Assembly: GCA_001800815.1 (NCBI GenBank)
Contig: MGWC01000029.1
Coordinates: 3,902-38,658 of the forward strand
Origin: Euryarchaeota archaeon RBG_19FT_COMBO_56_21
GTDB lineage: Archaea > Thermoplasmatota > Thermoplasmata > UBA10834
Direction of reading: 5' to 3'
DNA: 34,757 bases
The translations under genes were made by a program, and so were the position numbers. How positions within the stretch are numbered: the stretch's first letter is position 1; each line of letters starts with the position of its first letter. The notes beneath the pieces are model-generated. The model had not been told where the DNA came from, made no database searches, and was given only the letters and a program-made list of their open reading frames with translations. Below, piece by piece: positions 9,673 to 16,786 of this stretch.

Positions 9673-10678
9673 TCGCATCGAGCTCGTGGAGATGGAAGGC
9701 GCACCCCAGCTTCATGGATTGATCTTCAGACACTGGCGAGGCGAGGACGATTTCGCGTCCATGGCGAGCGTCGCCAACAGTAGCTGGGAAGCCGACTTGG
9801 TCGACCTTCACCTAGCGGCGAAGGATTTGAAGAGAGATTTCGAGCGCCCCGTCAACTTCGACCCTTCCAAGGACGTGGTCATAGCCGAGATCGACGGCAG
9901 GATCATCGGATACTGCAGGATAACATGGAGGCGGAAGCTGAACGACCTGATCGCGTATTGGCCGTTCGCGGTTCTGCTCCCGGAGTACAGAGGCCGTGGG
10001 ATCCGCAGCTCGTTCTTGCAGTACTCGGAGGCTCGTGCCAGAGAGCTGTCGAAGGCGCATCCGATGCATGTCCGGAAGCTCCTCGAGACATGGGCTGCGT
10101 CCGCGCCCAATTCGTGGAAGTCGCTGCTGGAACGCAAAGGCTTTGCGCCTTCGTGGTATGTCCTGGAAATGGTCAGGGACGGCCTCGACAGCCTCTCCGA
10201 GTTCGCGTTGCCTTATGGAATTGAGGTGCGTCCCGTGCGGCCTCAGGATGTGAGGAAGATATGGGACGCTGCGAAGGAAGCCCTCAGGGACGAGAACAGC
10301 TTCTTTGAGGAGAACTGGGACGACCTCGCGTTCGAGAAGCTCTCATCTGACCCACTCTTCACCCCTGAGCTGTGGCAGATCGCATGGGATGGAGACGAGG
10401 TCGTCGGGGGAGTTCACAACATCATCGACCGCGCTGAGAATGAGGGACTGGGCCGAAAGTGGGGACACACCGAACAAATCTTCGTCAGGAGACAGTGGAG
10501 GAACAGAGGCATCGCTAGGGCGCTCATCACCAGGAGTCTGAAGGTTATCAGGGATAATGGCATGGATGCCGCAACTCTCGATGTCGATGCGGAGAATCCT
10601 TCTCGTGCACTACAGCTCTACGAGAGCCTCGGATACCGCATGTGCAGACAGTTCACCTTCTATCGAAAGGGTCTGTGA
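9662..10678 (+). CDS. Tandem GNAT acetyltransferase (two GNAT domains)
   Basis: N-terminal 'VLLPEYRGRGIRSSFLQYSEARA' and C-terminal 'IFVRRQWRNRGIARALITRSLKVIRDNGMDAATLDVDAENPSRALQLYESLGYRMCRQFTFYRKGL'; ATG at 9662 overlaps the PUA gene end. Confidence 0.8.
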   Translation: MEGNRIELVEMEGAPQLHGLIFRHWRGEDDFASMASVANSSWEADLVDLHLAAKDLKRDFERPVNFDPSKDVVIAEIDGRIIGYCRITWRRKLNDLIAYWPFAVLLPEYRGRGIRSSFLQYSEARARELSKAHPMHVRKLLETWAASAPNSWKSLLERKGFAPSWYVLEMVRDGLDSLSEFALPYGIEVRPVRPQDVRKIWDAAKEALRDENSFFEENWDDLAFEKLSSDPLFTPELWQIAWDGDEVVGGVHNIIDRAENEGLGRKWGHTEQIFVRRQWRNRGIARALITRSLKVIRDNGMDAATLDVDAENPSRALQLYESLGYRMCRQFTFYRKGL

Positions 10679-10686
10679 GATACGGT

Positions 10687-10705
10687 TCGATTCCTACGGA
10701 ATCGA
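10687..10705 (+). terminator. Hairpin TCGATTCC-TAC-GGAATCGA downstream of the GNAT gene (possible terminator)
   Basis: Perfect 8-bp inverted repeat with 3-nt loop, 8 nt past the GNAT stop; extendable by CGG/CCG with a bulge. Confidence 0.4.
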
Positions 10706-10811
10706 CCGCGAAAAACAGCTGTCTGGCTCGGCATAAGAGGTTTTATGTCCGAACAATCTACTCGGAAAACCAGACAATTATCTAATCGGTTCAATCAAAA
10801 GGGATTGACGC

Positions 10812-10892
10812 TCAAAACCCTTTCTTCTTCTTGGGCTTCGCGCGAGGATATGGACGGTACTCGCGGTGCTTGGGTTTCGCGTGTCTTACCAT
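10812..10892 (-). CDS. Lys/Arg-rich microprotein, 26 aa: MVRHAKPKHREYRPYPRAKPKKKKGF
   Basis: ATG to TGA on the minus strand; preceded by strong SD 'GGGGAGGGTGA' 5 nt before the ATG. Confidence 0.5.
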   Translation of the reverse strand: MVRHAKPKHREYRPYPRAKPKKKKGF

Positions 10893-10955
10893 TGGATTCA
10901 CCCTCCCCGTACCCGAATGAACGCGTTCCCCTATGGTCTTTTCCGAGAATCATGG

Positions 10956-10973
10956 TGGACCCTGTGGGGTCCA
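10956..10973. repeat. Inverted repeat TGGACCC-TGTG-GGGTCCA
   Basis: Perfect 7-bp stem with 4-nt loop; extends to about 10 bp if G:U is allowed; lies between minus-strand genes. Confidence 0.5.
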
Positions 10974-11008
10974 TCAAAGAATCAAGCCAGTATCTCTCGG
11001 TTTTGAAG

Positions 11009-11395
11009 TCAATTCGGGGGTTTTGGTTCAGGAACCAAACCCTTTTCCTTTTCCTTCTTGGGAATGGGGAGAGAGAGCAGATACGCAAGCCCAGCGATAA
11101 AAAACCCGACCACTCCTAGCCATCCAAAGAACCACGCTAGGTCATTGAAGGAATGCGCAACATGACCAATATCGCTACCATAGTGGTCAAGATCATTTGA
11201 AGCGCGAAGGAAGCCCAAACCAATAACGATCAGAAGTAAGGAAATCAATGCAATGAGGATAGCAGTCCGACCGGCGAGGCGCTTCTGCCATTTTGCGCTC
11301 AGACCTTCCACAGCGTCGAACGGTGATCCGCAATCCCCACAGAACGTCCTTCCCTCCGGGTTCTCAGCTCCGCAGTTCGGACATTTCATTGCCAT
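11009..11395 (-). CDS. Zinc-ribbon membrane protein (N-terminal CPNCGAENPEGRTFCGDCG plus two TM helices)
   Basis: MAMKCPNCGAENPEGRTFCGDCGSPFDA... followed by hydrophobic 'AILIALISLLLIVIGLGFL' and 'FGWLGVVGFFIAGLAYLL'. Confidence 0.8.
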   Translation of the reverse strand: MAMKCPNCGAENPEGRTFCGDCGSPFDAVEGLSAKWQKRLAGRTAILIALISLLLIVIGLGFLRASNDLDHYGSDIGHVAHSFNDLAWFFGWLGVVGFFIAGLAYLLSLPIPKKEKEKGLVPEPKPPN

Positions 11396-11459
11396 CTCTC
11401 CCGCGCGCGTATCGCCTTTCCTTCTCTATGGTCTTTTCCGAGGCGAGGAGAGCAACTCC

Positions 11460-11549
11460 TTACAAAGTGAGGAATATGCCCTGCAAGATCGACACAAGAA
11501 AGAAGACAACAACGAGTATCGCCAGTACCCACTTCACCCACTTCGACAT
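11460..11549 (-). CDS. Single-TM microprotein, 29 aa: MSKWVKWVLAILVVVFFLVSILQGIFLTL
   Basis: ATG to TAA on the minus strand; preceded by the same leader element as its neighbours (11567-11597). Confidence 0.45.
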   Translation of the reverse strand: MSKWVKWVLAILVVVFFLVSILQGIFLTL

Positions 11550-11637
11550 AGTCTCTCTCGCACCTAATCGCCATTCCTCCCCTATGGGCTTTTCCCACCC
11601 GGCGACATTCTCATATGATTGTGATTACGCCGATTTG

Positions 11638-12150
11638 TCATGCCGCATTCCTGTTTCGGCGTTTCTTCACAGAGTCGAGGTCCGCCTTGATGTTGGCGAG
11701 ATAATCTGCGTCGTAGTCCTCCGTCACGTTAGCGAGATACTCGAATTCCGCCCATTGATTCGGGTCTATCCTCTCACGGTCGAACACGATCCAGGGCTGC
11801 ATTCTGCGCCATACCACCATGATTGGCAGAAAATCCATCGCGACCTTCGGATCCACGAACTTCTTTCTGACGAGATAGCCGATGCCCTCATAGAAACCCG
11901 CAATTCTTGCTAGCGACGAATGGCTGCATTTTTGTTCCATGTCCGCAGCACTCTGGAACTCCCCAGTCATGATCTTGGAGTAGGCTTCAGTCATGTCTGA
12001 TGAGACGAAGGAAGTGTACATGTCCACGACGATATGTGCTCTTCTGTCCTTGCCCATTGCTCTCAGTTCCAGAACCGCAAATGCGGCGCCCGCCGCTATG
12101 CTTACAGCCATGATTGCATCCAATAGTAGTGAGACATCCACCATCGCCAT
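11638..12150 (-). CDS. Membrane-anchored protein, DUF4760-like
   Basis: N-terminal TM 'LLLDAIMAVSIAAGAAFAVLEL' then soluble helical region 'FEGIGYLVRKKFVD'-like; 'MAMVDV' start region. Confidence 0.55.
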   Translation of the reverse strand: MAMVDVSLLLDAIMAVSIAAGAAFAVLELRAMGKDRRAHIVVDMYTSFVSSDMTEAYSKIMTGEFQSAADMEQKCSHSSLARIAGFYEGIGYLVRKKFVDPKVAMDFLPIMVVWRRMQPWIVFDRERIDPNQWAEFEYLANVTEDYDADYLANIKADLDSVKKRRNRNAA

Positions 12151-12237
12151 TCCTCGGTTCCGAATTGCCTTTCCTGCCCTATGAGTTTTTCGTGGAAAGA
12201 TACAGAAGAGGCGATGTTCAAAGTGAACCGAGCATTC

Positions 12238-12256
12238 GAGAGACCTACGGTCTCTC
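12238..12256 (+). repeat. Hairpin GAGAGACC-TAC-GGTCTCTC
   Basis: Perfect 8-bp inverted repeat with TAC loop upstream of sepF; same CCTACGG apex as the hairpin at 10687. Confidence 0.5.
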
Positions 12257-12330
12257 CTTAAGTCAATTCCTCGTTGTTTGGCCGAAAAAACGAGTTGCCT
12301 GGCTATGCATGAGTAGCTTTATATCCGAAC

Positions 12331-12756
12331 ATGATTATTACAGAGCCCGAGGGATGCACATTGACGATTCTCAAGAAGAAGGCGTTCTCCGCCACCGAGG
12401 AGAGCGCACCCCGCGAGACAGCATCAGCTGAACAGTATATCGACCTATCCGACATGGTTTTCGAGGACGAGGGCCTGATGGGCACCGAAGGCGCGAAGAC
12501 CGTCGTGAAGGTGGGCGAGATGTTCAGGTACGAAGACCTTTCTTCGCTAACGAGCGAGGTCTACAATGACAACATCGTGATCGTGGATTTCACATCGATC
12601 GCCAACGACGACCTGACGATGAAGAGAGTGACCGCCGAGCTGAAGAACGTCGCGCGAGACATCGACGGCGATGTTGCGGGAGTCGGCAGGAACCTGCTTA
12701 TGGTCACTCCGCGCGGCATCAAGATCGACAGGAACAAGATAAAGGGCGGCTTCTGA
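12331..12756 (+). CDS. sepF: Cell division protein SepF (DUF552)
   Basis: YIDLSDMVFEDEG...VKVGEMFRYEDLSSLTSEVYNDNIVIVDFTSIANDDLTMKRVTAELKNVARDIDGDVAGVGRNLLMVTPRGIKIDRNKIKG. Confidence 0.88.
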   Translation: MIITEPEGCTLTILKKKAFSATEESAPRETASAEQYIDLSDMVFEDEGLMGTEGAKTVVKVGEMFRYEDLSSLTSEVYNDNIVIVDFTSIANDDLTMKRVTAELKNVARDIDGDVAGVGRNLLMVTPRGIKIDRNKIKGGF

Positions 12757-12825
12757 AGTCTCCCCATCTGGCTCCTGTTCAGAGCCTGCGCTATGTTATT
12801 AGAATCGAGCATTCAGCCTATGCCA

Positions 12826-13608
12826 TCACTCCGCTATCGGGGTCGTTGCTGAGAACTGCCCGTCCCTGAAGATCAGCGTGAGATAGCCGTGATGTATCTT
12901 CGAGTGGCGCATCTTGACAGCTCTGATGCGAAGCTGCACGTCGACCTCGCCGACGTCAACGAACTTCATGAGTATGGTCCCGTCCGCCAGGAAGTCCTCA
13001 TGGTACGGGCCGAAAACGTTCCCGTTGACCTGCGTCTCGGAGATGAGGAAGGTCGTCACGCCCAAGCGCTTCAAGAACCCGAAGAAGTGGAACAGCTCCT
13101 GTCTCGGGTTGGTGATGCTGGCGAGCGCGTAGATCGCGGTGAGCGAGTCGATCACGACTATCTCGACACCCTCGTTCTCCACCTTCTTCCTGAGGTATTC
13201 CTTCAGAATCTTGAACCAGTCTCTGCCGACATCGGCGTCAGTGTGCTCCAACCTCAGGCGGCCTATGTCGACTATGAAGAATTTGTTCTCATCTATGCCT
13301 CCGAATCCGAGCATGTCCATGGCCATCAGAAGGCTCTCCTTGCTCTCCTCTATGCTCACATAAAGCACGTTCACGCCGCGCTTCTTGACGTTGTTGTAGA
13401 GGATGCTGAGGGCGATCGAGGACTTCATCGTGCCGGGGGTTCCGGCAATAAGGACGACATGCCCCTTGAGGATGCCTCCGCCTATCTTGCTGTCAAATCC
13501 ATCAACATATGTCTGTATTCTGTCTGGGTGGTTCTCGCCGGCGGACTCCATCGGGCGTCCTCCTGTATCGGGGGTGTATTGGTCATTGACGGGTCTTTTT
13601 AAAAGCAT
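12826..13608 (-). CDS. KaiC/RAD55-like RecA-superfamily ATPase
   Basis: Walker A 'IAGTPGTMKSSIALSIL', Walker B 'EIVVIDSLTAIYA', 'FLISETQVNGNVFG'; start may be internal at MESAGENHPDRIQ. Confidence 0.85.
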   Translation of the reverse strand: MLLKRPVNDQYTPDTGGRPMESAGENHPDRIQTYVDGFDSKIGGGILKGHVVLIAGTPGTMKSSIALSILYNNVKKRGVNVLYVSIEESKESLLMAMDMLGFGGIDENKFFIVDIGRLRLEHTDADVGRDWFKILKEYLRKKVENEGVEIVVIDSLTAIYALASITNPRQELFHFFGFLKRLGVTTFLISETQVNGNVFGPYHEDFLADGTILMKFVDVGEVDVQLRIRAVKMRHSKIHHGYLTLIFRDGQFSATTPIAE

Positions 13609-13696
13609 TTGTGCATCGTTATCAAACCCTATAATGACTCCGGACGCCCGTTGAACCCACCGCTGTCAGCCTAACTGGCATGGCCATCTCAATACG

Positions 13697-13704
13697 CTTA
13701 TAAG
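13697..13704 (+). promoter_or_regulatory. TATA box (CTTATAAG) for the HD-domain gene
   Basis: About 26 nt upstream of the GTG at 13727, consistent with a leaderless transcript. Confidence 0.55.
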
Positions 13705-13726
13705 GAACCCAGACGAGTTACTGCCG

Positions 13727-15037
13727 GTGACGAACTACAAGATAGTGCACGACTCAGTGCACGGCAGCATTCGGATGCAGGGCGTTTTCCTGAAGCTTCT
13801 CGAGGCTCCAGAGCTGCAGAGGTTGCATAGCATCCACCAGCTCGGACTGGCCTACCTCGTATATCCGGGGGCAAACCACACAAGATTCGAGCACTCCCTG
13901 GGCACTTTCTCGGTGGCCGGTCGGATTTGCAGCGAGCTGGGTCTCGGGCCTGAGGAAGCGAGCCTGGTGCAATGCGCTGCCCTGCTGCACGATGTTGGCC
14001 ACCTCCCGTATTCCCACACCCTCGAGTTCGTGCTTCATGGCCAGTTCGGCATCGACCACGCCGAGATCTCCAGGAGACTGATACGGGGAGAACAGGCGAT
14101 TCTCTCTGCCGCGGACAGGGATATCATTGGAGACAATCCCTCGATAGCCGAGATCTTGGAGAAACATGGGCTGTCACCCAAGGAGGTCGCCGGTCTCCTG
14201 GAAGGACTGGTCCAGGTTGATGGCTCACAAAGAACCCTGGCGGCGGAAGTCGGACAGACACATTTCAATTCCCGAAGGTATCTCTCCCAGATCATCAGCG
14301 GTCCCGTGGACTCCGACCAGCTCGACTACCTGAAAAGGGATTCGCATTACACGGGGGTCGCCTATGGTGTGATCGACCTGGACAGGCTCGTGAGCACCCT
14401 TCAGATATTCAACGGAGACCTGGTGGTCGACAGGGGTGGTCTGAGCGCGGTCGAAGGGATGCTGGTGGCACGGGCGCTCATGTTTTCTGCTGTCTACTTC
14501 CACAAGACGGTCAGAATTTCGGAGCTGATGCTCGCGAAGGCTGTCGAACAGCTCGGCAAGGAGGACATCCATCAGCTCCACGGCATGACAGATGCGAGCC
14601 TGCTGGCCCACCTCGCCTCCAAAGGAGACTACTGCCTCCGGATTGCTACTCTTCTCGAGTACCGGAGGCTGTTCAAGAAGGCCTACGCGATTCGCGCGTC
14701 TGACTTGACACCGGAGAACTGGGACAAGCTCGAGGCCATGGGAGATTTGAAGAGGCGCCGATCGGTCGAGGAGGACATAGCAAGGCGCGCGGGTGTGGAC
14801 CCAGGGGATGTGATCCTTGATGTTCCGTCGGTGGAGCTGGCCATCTCGGAGCCTCGGATCTCACTGACTGAGGTACGAGTACTCGATGGGGACAAGATCA
14901 AGATGCTGCCGAAGATCAGTTCCATAGCAGCCTCACTGCAGATTCGAAGAGCGCATGAGTGGGCGCTGATGGTGGCGGCGCCCGCGAAGGAAAAAGAGAG
15001 TGTCGCCAAAGCTGCCGAGAGGGTCCTGGGCCTCTAA
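13727..15037 (+). CDS. HD-superfamily phosphohydrolase (SAMHD1/dGTPase-like)
   Basis: 'HTRFEHSLGTFSVAGRI', 'LLHDVGHLPYSHTLE', 'DSDQLDYLKRDSHYTGVAYG'; GTG start. Confidence 0.88.
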   Translation: MTNYKIVHDSVHGSIRMQGVFLKLLEAPELQRLHSIHQLGLAYLVYPGANHTRFEHSLGTFSVAGRICSELGLGPEEASLVQCAALLHDVGHLPYSHTLEFVLHGQFGIDHAEISRRLIRGEQAILSAADRDIIGDNPSIAEILEKHGLSPKEVAGLLEGLVQVDGSQRTLAAEVGQTHFNSRRYLSQIISGPVDSDQLDYLKRDSHYTGVAYGVIDLDRLVSTLQIFNGDLVVDRGGLSAVEGMLVARALMFSAVYFHKTVRISELMLAKAVEQLGKEDIHQLHGMTDASLLAHLASKGDYCLRIATLLEYRRLFKKAYAIRASDLTPENWDKLEAMGDLKRRRSVEEDIARRAGVDPGDVILDVPSVELAISEPRISLTEVRVLDGDKIKMLPKISSIAASLQIRRAHEWALMVAAPAKEKESVAKAAERVLGL

Positions 15038-16488
15038 CCCTTCATGACCCCGATCGGTTTTAATCGAGCTACCATTCTCGAGATACCCGCCCCGTGCGCG
15101 ATCCTCACCACGTCGTCGACGTCTTTGTACGCGCCAGGGGCCTCCTCGACGATTCCGTCCTTTGATGCTGCCCTGATGTAGATCCCCCTGCTGTTGAGCA
15201 GGGAGACGACCTCGTTCGCAGAGAACTTGCGGGTCGCTGATGTGCGCGACATCAGCCTTCCTGCACCATGGCAGGTGGATCCGTAGGTCTCGGCCATTGC
15301 CCCTGGAGTTCCGACGAGCACGTAGCTGGCCGAACCCATATCTCCGGGGATCAGGACAGGCTGCCCAACATGCCTGTACTTCTGAGGTACTTCTGAGCGG
15401 GAGCTGTCGAATGCCCTCGTCGCCCCCTTTCTGTGGACGTAGAGCTTCATCCTCTTCCCGGCGACGGTGTGCTCCTCGAGTTTGCAGATGTTGTGGGCGA
15501 CGTCGTAAACGCACCTCATCCCCATGTCCTCGGCGCTCCTCGAGAGGGCCTTCTCGAACGATTCGCGTACCCAGTGCAGTATTAGTTGTCTGTTGGCCCA
15601 CGCGTAGTTGGCCGCGGCGCTCATCGCTTTGAAGCAGTTCTGCCCCTCCTCCGAGTTCACGGGGGCGCATGCCAGCTGCCGGTCCGGGACCTGGATGTTG
15701 TACTTTCTGATGGCACCTTCCATGATCCTGATGTAGTCACTGGCGATCTGGTGTCCGCAGCCTCTCGATCCTGAATGAATGCTGACCATGACCTGATCCA
15801 CGGAATCGATGCCGAAGACCTTGGCTGCCTCGGTATCGAAGATCTTCTCGACACGCTGCAGCTCGAGGAAGTGGTTCCCTCCACCTAGTGTTCCAAGCTG
15901 GGGAGCACCTCTCTGCTTCGCCTTCTGGTCGACCTTGTCGGAATCCGCAGTCCTCATTCTGCCGTTCTCTTCGGACGACGCAAGATCGTCCTCCCAACCG
16001 TAACCTTGCGCGACGGCCCACTCTGCTCCGCCGTCGAGCACGTCGTCAATCTCTTTGACTGTCAAGCGGACTTTGCCCTTCTCCCCGACCCCAGAAGGAA
16101 CGTTTTCGAAGATCGTATCGACGATCTTCCGCACATCCTTGGCGACGTCATTCACCATGAGGTCGGTCCTAACGAGCTTCACGCCGCAGTTCACATCGTA
16201 TCCGATGCCTCCGGGAGAGATCACCCCTTTCTCCGCATCAAATGCGGCGACTCCGCCTATCGGGAATCCGTAACCCCAGTGAATATCGGGCATCGCAAGC
16301 GATTTGCCCACGATCCCCGGGAGGCAAGCCACATTGGCTGCCTGCTCTGGGGCGTTGTCGGCCTTGACCGAGCGGATCATCTTGTCGTCTGCGAAGATGA
16401 CTGCCGACGTGCTCATGCAAGGCTTGAAAGACCTCGGAATCTCGAACCTGAATTCGTCCAGCTTGTTCATCGGGCCGGTCCATGCCAA
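15034..16488 (-). CDS. rtcB: RNA-splicing ligase RtcB (archaeal, 484 aa, no intein visible)
   Basis: 'MPDIHWGYGFPIGGVAAFD', 'GYDVNCGVKLVRT', 'LGTLGGGNHFLE', 'SIHSGSRGCGHQ', 'STCHGAGRLMSRTSA'. Confidence 0.95.
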   Translation of the reverse strand: MAWTGPMNKLDEFRFEIPRSFKPCMSTSAVIFADDKMIRSVKADNAPEQAANVACLPGIVGKSLAMPDIHWGYGFPIGGVAAFDAEKGVISPGGIGYDVNCGVKLVRTDLMVNDVAKDVRKIVDTIFENVPSGVGEKGKVRLTVKEIDDVLDGGAEWAVAQGYGWEDDLASSEENGRMRTADSDKVDQKAKQRGAPQLGTLGGGNHFLELQRVEKIFDTEAAKVFGIDSVDQVMVSIHSGSRGCGHQIASDYIRIMEGAIRKYNIQVPDRQLACAPVNSEEGQNCFKAMSAAANYAWANRQLILHWVRESFEKALSRSAEDMGMRCVYDVAHNICKLEEHTVAGKRMKLYVHRKGATRAFDSSRSEVPQKYRHVGQPVLIPGDMGSASYVLVGTPGAMAETYGSTCHGAGRLMSRTSATRKFSANEVVSLLNSRGIYIRAASKDGIVEEAPGAYKDVDDVVRIAHGAGISRMVARLKPIGVMKG

Positions 16489-16647
16489 CGTTGCTCACCT
16501 CGACTCCGACACTTCGAAAATCCTCACCCTATATTAACATTGTGCGGGGGTCGCATACCTGGCTGCCGTTCGGAGGTATGGCTCGGTGTTGCCAGATATA
16601 GGTCTTGTTGAGTCGATGCATGCCACGTGTGTTGGATTCTTGCTAGA

Positions 16648-16659
16648 CTATATATATAG
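16648..16659 (+). promoter_or_regulatory. Palindromic TATA box CTATATATATAG upstream of the large zinc-ribbon surface protein
   Basis: Directly read; AT-rich element followed by 'gacgaaaacaataac'. Confidence 0.5.
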
Positions 16660-16786
16660 GACGAAAACAATAACTCCAGTCAAGGAATCCCCTCAATGTC
16701 AGTGTACTGACTCAGCTCGGGTGCTGGTTCCCACGAGTCCCCCGCGAGGTGTACGCAGCTTGCCCAAAGACAGACCAACTTCAGAT

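Noticed and set aside
10745-11119. Plus-strand 124-aa ORF in the islet
   Set aside because: Antisense to the microprotein and the zinc-ribbon membrane gene; composition not protein-like, although the promoter-like sequence in front is noted as a finding
12889-13602. 237-aa plus-strand ORF opposite the KaiC-like gene
   Set aside because: Antisense shadow of a gene with clear Walker motifs
14933-15670. 245-aa minus-strand ORF overlapping rtcB in another frame
   Set aside because: Out-of-frame Arg/Gly-rich translation of rtcB; not a plausible protein
16648-16659. CTATATATATAG palindrome as a regulator binding site
   Set aside because: Most simply a TATA box; alternating AT is palindromic by nature
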